64,000 nucleotides of DNA, from NCBI GenBank assembly GCA_011800805.1, contig MPNW01000152.1, forward strand, positions 319,159 to 383,158, in the 5' to 3' direction. The DNA is from Hirudo medicinalis (Eukaryota; Annelida; Clitellata; Hirudinida; Hirudinidae). Each line of letters opens with the position of its first letter. The first letter of the stretch is position 1. Positions 13,301 to 24,652 of this stretch are shown in pieces. The notes beneath the pieces are model-generated. The model was not told the DNA's origin. It was given only the letters and a program-made list of their open reading frames with translations, and ran no database searches. The translations under genes and the position numbers were made by a program.

Positions 13301-14953
13301 GAATTTCTTTTCAATATTTCTCTGCAATGCAGCATTTTTTAAATATCTGATACTCACATTTTTGTTTTGAACTAAAGTTCCACTAGGCATGTCACAACCA
13401 TTGGTTTTTGCAATTTGTTTGAGTACTTTCATAACATCTTTGTTCCTACCAACACTCAGTAAATACCTGGCAGACTCTGGCAATGTCTGGAAAATGCATT
13501 CAAATATTGAATAATATCATAGTTGTCATAGATTGGAAAATTATTAACTCAAAATATAAATTTATGAATAGCAAAGATACCCATATAGTCAATAGTGTTA
13601 TCAAGCTTGGAAGAGCTGAAACAACAACCAGGACCTTCCATCCAAGAGTTGGAATAATCAAATAAGCCATCAATATTTCAAACAAGGCTCCTGAAGACCA
13701 GGAAATCTTCAAATAAATGAAATTTCAGTATGTTTTATTTCAGAATCCCCGTGAAAATGTTTATTGATCTAGTCATAAATATTTATTCATTTAGAAATCT
13801 AACTCACATTCGTTAAAGTGAGAACTTGAGCTCGGCAGTTTGAAGGCATGTATTCACAGAGTAAAGTGAAGCTAAGCATTTTCTTTTCATCAGCATTAAA
13901 TTGGTCAAATTGTCAACAAATTTTAAACAACACTAACGACTGAACTGCTCCTCCAAAGCCAAAGCCAACAAGACATCGAAGAATGATGATCCACCAAAAA
14001 TTAGGGCTTTTGGCAGTCAGCACTCCATAGTATAACACAAATGCTGCTGCTATTTTCATAATCTGTCATGAAAGCAAATGGTTGAAGCAGGAGCAATTGA
14101 ACATAACATGACTACTACTATTAAATGTTTATTTTTAATTTACAACAAAATATTATTAATGATTCATTTCTGATAATTGAATGCAGGATGCACAGGATGT
14201 GATGAATAATTTATGAAAGCACTTCCAACAACGTAATTATTAATCGTGGGTGCAAACAAAAATTGTGTAAAAGTTTCACTGCTGGAGAAAATATTTCATG
14301 TGCCACTTTTTGTAATATATTTTATGAATATAACAATAATTAAAAATCAATAACAGGAAAATCTTACTGGAATCCTTCCAAATTTATCTGAATAATACCC
14401 CCACAATGCTGAACCAATAAACATTCCAACAAATACAATCTGTAACATATAAATTTAATTTCTATGGATAAAGATGGGATTAAATTGAAATTTTGCAACA
14501 ATAAATAAAGTGATCACTTATTAAAAATTCTATTTGCCTCCAAAGTCAGAATTTTATTGTAGCATAACAAAAATATAAACCGTTGTTATGCAAGCAACTT
14601 GCCAATCCTCTAATTTCCAATCACATCTGAGTTCTGGAGACAAAACTGAAAGCAGCATCATTTCTAAGGCATCTGTTGCCTAAACACATAACAATAGTAT
14701 GAAAAATTAATACATATCCACAAAACACCCAAGATTTCATTACAGAAAAAAGACCACATATGGCTATCAACTTTAACTGGAATTTGCCAAATCCCAGCAT
14801 GTCAATAGCTTCTTCAACAGTGAACTGATTTAATGTTCCATTTTCTATGAGTTTTGTAGATTCTAAAATAAGTTCATCTAATTCACATAATATCATTTCA
14901 AATTCATTTAAAATTGAACTTTGCTTTATTATATGTGTTGCTGAAAGATGCAT
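10323..14953 (-). CDS. SVOP: SVOP-like major facilitator superfamily transporter
   Basis: Synaptic vesicle 2-related protein family: a 12-helix MFS carrier found on vesicle membranes, with substrate unknown. Twelve exons in phase: 14744-14953, 14581-14679, 14368-14439, 13938-14062, 13808-13871, 13581-13706, 13358-13486, 11835-11985, 11275-11367, 10902-11095, 10752-10841, 10323-10451, giving 493 residues (vertebrate SVOP about 548). Diagnostic blocks, in order: [16 protein letters not shown] at the N-terminus, [17 protein letters not shown], the MFS motif GYYSDKFGR (117-125), [18 protein letters not shown] (234-242) starting the central loop, and [20 protein letters not shown]. The C-terminal [10 protein letters not shown] is the matching terminal MFS motif. 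Either the TAG at 10323-10325 ends the gene or the GTAAGG after MP is a donor to a further exon. A hAT MITE copy (10537-10689) lies in the last intron. Confidence 0.93.
10537..10689 (-). mobile_element. hAT-type MITE, family B copy 1 (reverse orientation)
   Basis: On the minus strand this copy reads CAGGGCCGCC, then CAGAAATTTCGGGCCC, a TAATGGAAAAGCAAAAT block and a GC-rich end. The same blocks occur in the same order in the copies at 22045 and 28204. The flanks GTCCTTTG (10529-10536) and GTCGTTCG (10690-10697) agree at six of eight positions, fitting a decayed 8-bp target duplication. It sits in the last intron of the SVOP-like gene and has no coding capacity. Confidence 0.75.
11435..11615 (+). 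repeat. SINE-like interspersed repeat, family A copy 1
   Basis: Shares ordered blocks with copies near 22485 and 45153: AATGTACTTCATTTA, then CAGAGGTGCTT, TTTATATAGTGCTCCTTCCC, a CGACTGTTGCC-type segment, and AATGCAACCCATTCGGCCAA. Divergence between copies suggests an old family. No coding capacity was seen. It lies in an SVOP intron. Whether it is a tRNA-derived SINE or a MITE is undecided, as I saw no clear box A/B promoter or terminal inverted repeats. Confidence 0.7.
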
Positions 14954-16561
14954 ATGTTCACCTTAAAAATTGACTCAGTCGACCGTAAGCCAATATGACA
15001 TGATCATATATATATATTCTTGACGAAATATAACACATAAATCATATTCTTCAATCATGTTCGATAGCGTTTATTAGTCCATATAATATTCGGCCATGTA
15101 ACAAACCCTCGTGATTATCCAAGAAATACGAGTCTTCGCCGAACTCATCTGGAGAATCCTCGTGAAGTTTGTGCCTATTACTGCATGATTGTTCATTACC
15201 ACATTGGTCAGCATCAAGAGACATCCCAAGTCCGCCCAGATAACAATTAGGTTTAACGTGGGCGACTACAACAGGTATCAGGTAAGGCGCTGTTGAACTC
15301 GTTGGATGACTAACAATTTCAAAATCAATTCAAAATCACGGACTCTGATTAGATTAACCTATGAAGTTGTCAGGACGACACTAAGAAATCATAATTTAAC
15401 ACATCGACACAAATATCCCAGATTCTATTTATAATTTAAATAACCCATCACTACTTAATCGTCATGTTTAGCGCACTGACGCTTCCTACGTCTGGAATAT
15501 GGGGCTAATAAGCCTCGAGACGTAAGAATAAAAGCTAAGTCCGAAAGCCGGAATAAACACAACGTTTATTCATTGGTGTTACTCGTGAGAGTCCTGCGCT
15601 CAAAAGTGAATTTTGGGGAATGACTTAATTGCCGATCGATTGCTTTAACACATCTCATGTCACATTAAGATTTACGCCCAGTACGTCAATTAGGTCTCAT
15701 AAATATAGAGCAAAATGTTGCTGCATTAAATCATAACACTCCTTTCAAAACGGGAATTAAAATGCGAGAATGAGTTCAATCACTTCGTCAAAGAATAAGT
15801 TCTTTTCGCAGGCGATTCATTGTTGCTGTCAGACGCGCCAATTATTGTTGTAACTATTATAATTATCAATTACGCGGCTATAACGAGAAGTCGCTGGCAT
15901 TATTCAAATCAATTGTGCATTACGTTTGACAGGAAGAGTTGCGTTATTTTCCCGAACTGTTCAATTAGTTATCCGTTGGTATCGACCCCTTCGAACCAGA
16001 AGTGTCCAAACATTGCGGGCGGAGTTTCAGGAAAAAATTCAACAAAGGTTAAGACCACACTACAAGTTCAACATCACTTTGCTAAATACCCTAACAAAAG
16101 TAGTCCTGCACTCCCACATGATCTTTAAAGAATTCCATGCCTAAGCCTCCAAAATGCCAAAAATTTAATACATCATGCTATACCATCCTTTTACCTCTAT
16201 TTTTTATCTTTTGTTTTACTTCTGACACAATTTGCCAAGCACAAGCATCTACAACACTCATCTTGTCCTGCCATCGCCCAACAGCTCAGACTCTCAAAAA
16301 CAAACCTGCTGCTAGATACAAGTCACAGAAGATAGACCCTTGTCAACCTTGCACCACAAAAGAAATGGGGTGTCATTTGAGCATTATATCATATCAAGCC
16401 AAATTTCAACTCAGCAAGGTCAGCCCCAGTTAATCATCAGTGGATTACAACATGTGACCAACGTGCTCAGATTTATATTTTAGAGGCACTTTTATCAAAA
16501 TCAACAAATTCTGTCAGAGAAACACAATTTTCCAAAAGACTGTCAGAGAATACCAATGGAG
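14954..16561. other. intergenic region, possible LTR-like patch and short unassigned plus-strand ORFs
   Basis: Between the SVOP-like and SNRPE genes. The stretch 15480-15640 has an AATAAAAGC element, an AAAGCCGGAATAAAC run and a CGTGAGAGTCCTGCGCTC motif, loosely recalling the R/U5 part of an LTR; no paired LTR or coding part was found. Overlapping plus-strand ORFs at 15820-16144 (72 and 102 codons) and 16137-16433 (98 codons) have no recognisable similarity, and their amino-acid make-up does not favour one frame. I cannot support a gene here. Confidence 0.3.
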
Positions 16562-17802
16562 TTACTCGTTACTATTAACTTGCTGAATCAGTGTGATGTT
16601 GTCTCCCTTAAGGAGGATCTTGCCTAAAAATGCATAAAAAAACCATGTCAAATCAAGAAAGCCTCTAAAACATTCAAGAATATTCCAACCAAGACTCTTC
16701 CTAGTTTTCAATTTGAGATGGATTTCTTCAGCCTCATCCAGGATCAGATTCATGTATTCATCAAATCCCTTCAAGAATGAACAAATATAATGTAATGTAA
16801 TTAATTTGACAATGCTAATGACAAATCATTTTCAATTCTGTCTTTCACAATTTCTTACGCTAAGAATCATCATCATCATCATTAAAAATAATTAACGGAA
16901 TTCTCCTGCTAATATAAAATGGCGGAGACTTAGGTAGTCATTTGATGCCCAGGACAATACTAACACAAATGCATTTGCTTATTTTAACAAAACTTGTTTA
17001 AATGAAAGTATTGAGCCATCATAACATAACATAACACAATATCAAATGTAATAAGTTAAAGCATTCTGATCCATTGCTTCAAACTCTGAAAAATTATTGA
17101 AGTCTGCAACTGCTTCCAATCTAGTCACAATTATTTTGCACCAAAAACAATTATGAATAAATCCAGCAATACTACTATCATGTAATAACATTTACCAGTT
17201 ATTTAAAATGCTTAGCAAATGTTGAAAATAAGATTTTCTTGATAATCTAAAAAATTACAAGCTCCAATCTGCCACAAGAATTTGATATAACTTATTGAGC
17301 ATTCAGACTCAATGACTTGATATTTAAAAAAATCTCTCAATTAGATATTGACTCATTTCAAATTAAGTATCAAACTTACAATAATGCAACCTTCAATTCT
17401 CAAATTTGTCTGTTCATACAGCCAAACTTGGATGCGAGATCTCTGTAAAATTATGCCATTGTCAGACATCTTCATTAATTTTGAAATAGCTTAATAATCA
17501 CTCACATTTTGAAGATATCTGAAAATGAGGTTCTAATCACGGAGTTAAGGAATTTAATCACTTTTAATTTAATCACAAAATACAATAAAAATTTATGGGC
17601 TTTATTCGAGTTATCATGTAAAAAAAATCATATTCAATCAACAATTAAAAAATCATTTGAGACTATTAAGTCCGTCTCAGATACTTCTACTCATTACACT
17701 ACAATTATATCTGCAAAAGTAAAATCCATTTCTGAATCTAGTAAAGGATACGATAGGTTGAACCATCACTTTCGTGACTTTCTGAGTCCCTTGATAGGCC
17801 AT
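16562..17802 (-). CDS. SNRPE: small nuclear ribonucleoprotein E (Sm core protein)
   Basis: SmE is one of seven Sm proteins forming the ring around the Sm site of U1, U2, U4 and U5 snRNA in the spliceosome. Five exons in phase: 17752-17802, 17506-17532, 17380-17442, 16690-16768, 16562-16623, giving 93 residues (human 92). It starts [17 protein letters not shown], followed by NLIFRYLQN and [20 protein letters not shown]. The Sm1 strand region includes [16 protein letters not shown], and the Sm2 motif is [15 protein letters not shown]. The 27-base second exon was missed by simple ORF search but is required by the family and fits phase. Introns are 61-611 bases. The identification is very secure. 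Confidence 0.97.
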
Positions 17803-20211
17803 CTTCCAATTTTGAGATTACTGCGCAAGAACGATAATCCAACAATCCAAAGCAAGCCTAGAACATAAAATTCTCCCATTTGCATATTTTTATTTTCAAA
17901 AGTTCTAAAATATATAATCCAATTTTAATAATTTTAATAATTTTAATAATTTAGTTATTAAATAATATAATTTAAATAATTGTTAATTTATAAATCACCA
18001 AAATCTATTCGCTCTCGTGTTCTATTACTTCATTTCAACAGTACATTGAATTTTACAGACATTTGAGATAGTTTACTAGATATAAAATCTACTATTAATT
18101 ACGAACTTGAAAACGAGGCTTATTACGGCTTATATAATCAATGCGACACTTTAAAAAAAGATGCTTTACTTTTGAATCAAGCTAGTATATTTTTTAATTT
18201 TCGGATGTTAACAACTGTCCTCCCTCCACTAGATAAAACATATTTAGAAGCAGCGGGATCCAGCCAATATCACCTCCTTTATCATGAAATTAATTTTGAC
18301 TTAATAAATATCCTCCCCTGGAAGATCTAGCAAAGCTATCGATAGCTAGCTCGTAACACATAAATGGTCAGACCCCACCTCGATAAGCCTTCCGAGGCTG
18401 TGTGGACCACATCGTAAGACTGACGCAGGATATAGCCGCATCCTCAACCAAGAAGCAGATGACTCTTGGAGTCTTCCTGGACTTGGAAAAAGCCTTCGAC
18501 ATGGTTTGGAGAGAGGGGNGCTCAGCAATCCAGCAAGTGTGGACCTCATTTTCAGGTGGATTTGCAAAAATCGGATTAATTTAATTTAAATAGCTAATAT
18601 TATTATGATATTATTATTTAACCCCTTACAACTATTATTAATCTAACACTTATTATTTTCATTACAATAACTAACACTAATTAACAAGTCCAAATCATCT
18701 TAGTTATGCAACGGACTTTAATCAAATAAATAAATAAATAAATAAACTCGATAAGCCTTAAATACACACAAGCGACTTGGCCATAGTGCTCCCTCCGGAT
18801 CTAATGGTTAAGACTTCTTTTCTCATATTGGCAGCACGAACTCTAATCGCGTTTGGTGGGTACACCGTCCTATTCATCCAGTTTTGCAACGGACGCTAAT
18901 CTACAACAACATTGCCTGGCCATGACTATTCTTAAACCTGGAAAGTGTTTGACTCTATGATAATGAATCTTTGACTCTAATCTGTAAGAGGTGGTTGAGA
19001 CATATCGCAGCAATCAATGCAATGCGGCCTAACATTTTCTCTTCTCAGGTTCTCAAATTGAACCTGGTTAGTTACATTGAAAACAATAAGATGTCGAAAT
19101 CAGTGGCTCACAAAGAAATTTTTTCGGGGGAAGGGTTTGATTTTTGAATACCATTCTTGGTCTACCAATTATCTACCAATAATTTTGGTAGAACAAAACC
19201 AAAGAATTAAAGTTTTCAGATCAGATGGTAATAAACTTTGGAGTCTCACCAGAATGATTTCGTATTTTGAAAATCTTTTCTGAAAAGTTTACAGAAAAGA
19301 ATCTATGAATGGAATATCATAAATTTCTATTATACTTATGACTGTTCATTAAAATATTCATCGTTGACATCTGCTTGATGAGAACCTAAAAATTAATTAT
19401 TTGTTCCATATTTTGTCTGAGATGTTGAAAGTTCATTTATTGATTTTATACTGAATAGGATTACATTAATTATATAATTTTAAAACAAATTTACTTTATT
19501 CCTTCAAAACTTGATCACATTCTGGTTGAATTTTGCGATTTTTTCCAACAAAATCAAAAATGTCGAGCCGACTTTTCGCTATATTTAAATTAGTAGTTAA
19601 TAATAAGTTGACTGCTATACTACACTGCTACAACAAATCCCTTCTAGGACGACCAAAAGCCATAAATATAGAATTCTACGTGTATTTAATTATTATTGAC
19701 GAGTTCTATTGTATCGGAGCTAATAATATTTGTTAAATATCGATAATTAAAATCACTTAATAAACTATTTTATTGTTATTTAAAAATTTTGGGGAGTGAT
19801 TAGAACCACAATCCACCTCCCTTGGGTGCACCTCTGGCCGAAATAATCTGGGCCGCGAAAGCGTTGTTTAAACGGACCTTAGTAACTTTTACAACAATTA
19901 CCTAGGAATCTCGGAATGCTTGAGATTTGTTAACTAATGAAAAGCGTCATGTTGTAATAAGATGTAATGAAAGGCCATTTATCATATGGGTTTTTTGAGT
20001 ATCTCCAACAAATCAATAAATTGATTTTAACAATTTCCTGGTCATCAATGACAAACGAGGCTTTACAAGCAGAAATATTTGTTCGTTAAAGCAACGCAAC
20101 ACATTCTAATACATTTACATGTGATTCATTAGACATTTCTAACTTCTCAAACAATATAAATATTCATCATTCATAGAATCATAACTTTACAAAGTCATAA
20201 ATATCTTGACA
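17803..20211. other. intergenic, mostly non-coding, with retroelement fragment
   Basis: Upstream of SNRPE and downstream of the LRR gene. It contains the reverse-transcriptase fragment listed separately at 18402-18520, an A+T-rich tail with an AAATAAATAAATAAATAAA run at about 18725-18745, and otherwise nothing recognised. A plus-strand ORF at 19533-19736 has a GRPKAINIEFY-like phrase faintly reminiscent of IS5/PIF-type transposases, but it is too short to call. Confidence 0.4.
18402..18520 (+). mobile_element. non-LTR retrotransposon reverse transcriptase f ragment with ambiguous base
   Basis: The frame reads VRLTQDI followed by LGVFLDLEKAFDMVW, the RT block carrying the first catalytic aspartate of jockey/CR1-like elements. 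The frame is lost just after, at the only undetermined base in the window (n at about 18519). A 3' tail with AAATAAA repeats begins about 200 bases downstream, so this is a short truncated copy. It has no link to neighbouring genes. Confidence 0.8.
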
Positions 20212-21392
20212 TCACCAAATGCTATTTATGAAATCATCCATTTCATGCAAATATTCACTACGTAAAGCTTCAATTCTTTCTTGGGACCTGAGAAGAATGT
20301 CATTGGCCAATGTCCGTATATTCGTTTCGTCTTCTTCATTGTCTACAAAGTTTTGAATTACATATTTACTTGATAAACTTAGAGTTATATTATTGACATT
20401 AAAATACCTGAAAGCTGTTCCTGAATATCTACTAATTCTCTGTCATTTATTTTAGTTAAATGTGGCAAATATGTACACAATTCTCTATAAAATAGAACAT
20501 TCACAAAAGTTTGGTATGGCCTACTAATAATTAAAAGATATTCAATTAATAGCTGTCTGCTTAACATAAAATAAAAATTTACTCATTACTGGGCACTCCA
20601 CAACCATTATTCTTCAGGTTTAGAATTTGAATATATTTTGGCAAGCAACCTAAAATAAGTAAATTACATTTTAAAGACTGTTAAATGAATAGTAACTAAT
20701 TTCATCCAACCTGGATTTATGGAGTTTATCTTGTTATTTGATAAATCCAAAAATAGCAAGCTTTTCAATGAACTTATGTCACAGACCTTTTCAATCAAAT
20801 TGAAAGATAAGCAAAGGAACATAAGATTTGGTAAGCCACATTTAATTAAAGGGTTCAAGTCCACAATGCAGTTCTGCCATTGGAATAAATTCGAAATTAA
20901 CTTATTAAATTATTAAAAATTAAATTAAATTAATTTAATCACAAAACAATCCTCACATGTTGTAAGTACAAATGTGTTACATTAGGACCAAGTATATCCA
21001 ATCCTTTTATGCTATGCAAATTTTCTCTGTCGAGCCTTATACTTGTCAATTCATCCATACAATTTTCGCTATCAAGAAATAAATAAAAGATATGAAATTC
21101 AATAGACCAAGCTATCCAACTTAAGAAAAATGATAATGTATTAATTTATAAATATCTAAAACTTCGCCAAACAAATCATTCAGTGACGCAAATTACTTTA
21201 ATATTAACAAAATAGAACAAATACCAAATAAAAATAAAGTTAGCAAAGAAACTGACACAATAATTTACTTAAGTGTTAAAATAATCGTCGCCGCCTTAAT
21301 CATCAATCTCCCACGTTTAATTACCATGCTTCTTTACTCTCTGACGAAACAAAATGTCTCCTCTTTAATAGATCAAGCGTTAATTCGACCAT
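20212..21392 (-). CDS. LRRC46: small leucine-rich repeat protein, LRRC46-like
   Basis: LRR protein resembling LRRC46, a testis/cilium-associated protein of ill-defined role. Six exons in phase: 21325-21392, 20957-21068, 20711-20873, 20583-20649, 20408-20523, 20212-20342, giving 218 residues. The N-terminus (MVELTLDLLKRRHF) is followed by MDELTSIRLDRENLHSIKGL and the repeats NVTHLYLQ, NLMFLCLSFNLIEKV and LLFLDLSNNKINSI. A cap (LCTYLPHLTKINDREL) matches the LRRC46 position of a YR-L--LP-L--LDG segment. The C-terminal third is charged and helical, ending in EYLHEMDDFINSIW. It is shorter than human LRRC46 (321), lacking its long proline-rich tail. Other small SDS22-like LRR proteins remain possible. 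If it is LRRC46, the organism has motile cilia or flagella (inference). Confidence 0.8.
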
Positions 21393-22480
21393 GTTAAAAT
21401 AAGCAATCCTCGCCACCGTGATTCTAGATGTCAAGGTTCTATAGAAACCATATATACATGAACATTTAAGATTCTATTGACTTAATCGATCTAATATATA
21501 TATATATTTATAAATTTGAAAGTTCGAAATTTAATAGTTTAAAATATTTTGCAAAAACTACAATGGTAACAATATTCATCATTTATAATAATTAGACAAT
21601 TTTCGATTTGGTACGGTTTGGAAGCCATTTGAAAGCTTGTTCAGCAAGAGAAGATGCAAAAAGGCTGGACATGATATAAGTTTTCCCCTGAAGCATATGC
21701 CTTAACGTCATTAGTAAAAAATAAAAAATAGATCAAGAAAAAGGATTTACATTGATAACACATAGATTTACATTGTTAACACATAACGATAACGAACGAT
21801 ACAGAGTTTGATTAGAGTGGCGTATGTTCAACAGAACTTCAAGACCACTAATGTAGAGGGAAGCTTTCTCTGAAGAGGAAGATTTTGAGGGCAGAGTGAA
21901 ATCCGGCTGAATCAGTGTTGGTAATCGAGGGGGGGTCTATTCCAGATCCGTGGGCCAACAGCATCTACAGACCTGCCATCCAGTGTCGCACGTCGGGATG
22001 ATTTGACGTAGATAATAAAGAGCGGAGAGTCCAATATTGAGCCCCAGAGCCACCGACAGAAATTTCGGACCCCACGGGCTCCTATGTTACGTCAATGTGT
22101 TAATGGAAAAACAAAACAAGGTTTTAAAATGCGGGCGGGTCCCTTAGCACTTGTTCCCCTCTCCCCCCTCCTCTCGGGGGCTCTGTCGAGCCCTGAGGCG
22201 CCACATCAGATCCCCAAACTCATATCTGTGGTTACAAAATTCAATTAACATGACATAACATTAATTTGTAGTGGTTTAAGAAGACTAATGTCTGTGCGAT
22301 AAAGCACTCAATTGTCAAATAATTCATAAACCAAATTATCATTTGTCCTCGCAGTTTATAGTAATTTAGATTAGCAAGAAAACTAAAAAAACGGCGTCAA
22401 AAATTTAAATATACATTTATAACATTTACTTAATAACTTAACTTAATGACTACTTAATAACTAACACATAACTTAATTAA
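21393..22480. other. intergenic, contains hAT MITE copy 2
   Basis: No gene recognised. A (TA)n run lies near 21492-21506, and the GC-rich MITE at 22045-22185 is listed separately. The rest is AT-rich and unremarkable. Confidence 0.45.
22045..22185 (+). mobile_element. hAT-type MITE, family B copy 2
   Basis: A 141-bp element bounded by CAGAGCC and GGCTCTG, a perfect 7-bp terminal inverted repeat. It is flanked by TTGAGCCC (22037-22044) and TCGAGCCC (22186-22193), an 8-bp target duplication with one mismatch. Internal blocks (ACAGAAATTTCGGACCCC, TTAATGGAAAAACAAAACA, GCGGGC) match copies 1 and 3. There is no ORF. The 8-bp duplication and CAG...CTG ends are hallmarks of the hAT superfamily. Confidence 0.85.
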
Positions 22481-22484
22481 GGCG

Positions 22485-22640
22485 CCATATGCATAGCCTT
22501 CAGAGGCGCCTTTCCGTCATCCATTTACGTAACGCAGCTAACCAGGGGCGCCTGCGGCAGAGCAGACTGGGTTTCAAACATAACACATTGCGACTGTTAC
22601 AGGATCTGATGCAGGAACGCAACCAATTCGGCCAACATGC
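22485..22640 (+). repeat. SINE-like interspersed repeat, family A copy 3
   Basis: Blocks CAGAGGCGCCTTT, GGGGCGCCTGCGGCAG, CATTGCGACTGTTAC and GAACGCAACCAATTCGGCC align in order with the copies at 11435 and 45153. It abuts a LINE 3' coding remnant, so it may be a separate insertion or part of the same composite. Confidence 0.65.
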
Positions 22641-23990
22641 ACGCACCTCTTTCTTGCTGGTACACCATAAAATGGCTAGGCCTTCCTCCAGCGCTGTCAT
22701 CGGTTGCCCTCTACAGCAGCACGAGCACGAGCCTGCGACTACCACTAAGATCCATCGTAGAAGAGTACAAACTCTACAAAATAAGAACGCAGTGGATGCT
22801 CAACAACTCCGCGGAGAGCAGGATCCGCGAAGTCAAGCCACTACTCAGATCTCGAAGGAAATTCCGAATCAGTAGCCGAGCTGATGTTCGAGGAAGCGAG
22901 AGGTCCTACCCAGACATGCAGTTCTTATAAGCTCATCATTCAGAGCCGTTATGATTAGCCAGGAAGGAGGCGAAAAGTGGAACAAGACCGAGTCGCGATG
23001 GCGGTTCAGCAATCACAGCAGGGTACGTGGACAACGTGGGAAGACGTAATGCAACTATCCCTTACCTGGAGCGATATGTGGAAGATGTCCCCGCTCCGAC
23101 TTGCTTTCGCGATAAGGTCAGTGTACGACCAGTTGCCCTCCAGGGACAATTTACAGAAGTGGGGTTTGATGGAAGACACCAAATGCGGGCTCTGTGGCGG
23201 AACCGAGACACTGCATCACAAGCTCAGCAAATGCCTTTGCCCACGGTCGGTACACATGGCGACATAACCAGGTCCTTCGAGAAGTGTGTGAGGCCACATA
23301 AGCAGCAGTCTCCAAAGCAAACTCGCGCACGATCGCAAAGCAGCGAAAGATTTATTTCTTGCGCGAGGGCTTCGCACACCTCTGCAGAAAGAGATGTCAA
23401 ACTCCCAGGCGAGACATTCTTGTAGAAGCAAAAGACTGGACCGTCGCAGCCGACCTAGAAGGGATGAGGACTACCCCCAGGAGCTGATAGAAAGTGGCAG
23501 GAGGCCGGACTTGGTATTCGTGTCGTCGTCGACATCATTCTAGTGGAGCTGACGGTATCGTGGGAGGACAGGCTTCAATAGCGCAAGGCGCTCAAAGCAG
23601 ATAAGTAAGAAGCCACTGAGAGCTTTCAAATGTAGGCAACTGGGGTGGATGCGACCGACATAAAAAGGCCAAAGAGAGCCTCGCATAGTCGAAGATTGCA
23701 GGTGCAAAGCAGGTAGTACGCGACATGAAGAAGCCATTGAGAGCTTTCGGAGTCGCTCCAGTCCAGGCAGCAGTGACCGGCATAAGAAGGCCAAAGAGAG
23801 CCTTTCATAGCCGGCGGTAAGCGTTGGGTTCCGAATGATAAAATCCGACAGGGACATCCGGCTGATCACCCCCCCCGACCGAAAACGTCAGGAGATTCAA
23901 AGGGCCGAAACGTTTGAAGACGGGTGAAGCTCCTCTGAGGATCCCTGTCGGAGCTCCAAGGCGGAGTATTAAGAAACATTGACACCAGAG
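22640..23990 (+). mobile_element. degenerate 3' half of a non-LTR retrotransposon
   Basis: Frame-shifted coding remnant. From about 22740: LPLRSIVEEYKLYKIRTQW, then SRIREV. From about 23030: TTWEDVMQLSLTWSDMW and RLAFAIRSVYDQLPSRDNL. There follows a CGLCGGTETLHHKLSKC cysteine-histidine motif (23188-23241), the C-terminal zinc-knuckle typical of some LINE reverse transcriptases, and then CRYTWRH-like and DILVEAKDWTVAADLEG pieces. After about 23700 the frame reads VVRDMKKPLRAFGV. Stops and frameshifts break it at many points. The GC content is much higher than in neighbouring single-copy DNA. The catalytic RT core is not present. This is an inactive relic. Confidence 0.8.
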
Positions 23991-24652
23991 GACCTTGGAA
24001 TAAAGTAGCATACATAGTGGAGTGAATTTTACGATAGCCAAATTGCGTGCAATAAAGTGGAATGAATTTTGATAGGTGATTTTAAACTCTTTTAAAATGA
24101 CTTTCCTTTTCAAAACGATTAATATTTAAGACTGAAGATTCAAATGTAGTCCAGTTGTAACGGCCACCATTTAATAAATTTTATTGAAAAAAAAACCCAC
24201 ACGCTTTCTTCATCCAAGCAAATAATCGAAATTTAAAACCAAAAAAAATATAAAGCAAATAAGAACATTGGGCTTCAATCCGACCTTTGTTAAACTTTAC
24301 CTTTATTTGATTCTTTACATTTAATGTCAACCTGTGCTATGCTTTGCTACAGATGCGAATTCGGTTGTTTGTGAAACGAATTAACGTTGTTTGTGACCTC
24401 TTCTGCAAACATTGCATAAAGTTATGAGGCTTCGTAATCACTTTCACGAAAGAATTTTTCACTGAGAGTTTGTTCTAAATGGTTTATGACTCTCACTTCG
24501 GGATTTAAAAAAATGACTAATTTCGCATTGATTGAAAGTCTTGGCGTCACTGTTTATTGTTATGGCAGCATAATGTTATTTTACAACAGTTCTAATTTTC
24601 AGCAAAATAAGATCACTACGAATGCATCAAAAGTTTAATAAAATTCAGTTTT
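23990..24652. other. intergenic, nothing recognised
   Basis: AT-rich sequence between the LINE relic and the 3' end of the minus-strand gene at 24653. An AATAAA at about 24172 has no clear partner gene. No ORF of interest. Confidence 0.45.

Noticed and set aside
17509..17868. 119-codon plus-strand ORF
   Set aside because: It is antisense to the first exons and intron of SNRPE; low-complexity, no family.
18519..18519. Ambiguous base n
   Set aside because: Treated as a sequencing or assembly uncertainty inside a dead retroelement, not a biological feature.
22489..22875. 128-codon plus-strand ORF
   Set aside because: It crosses the family A repeat and a LINE relic; another frame carries the recognisable LINE residues.
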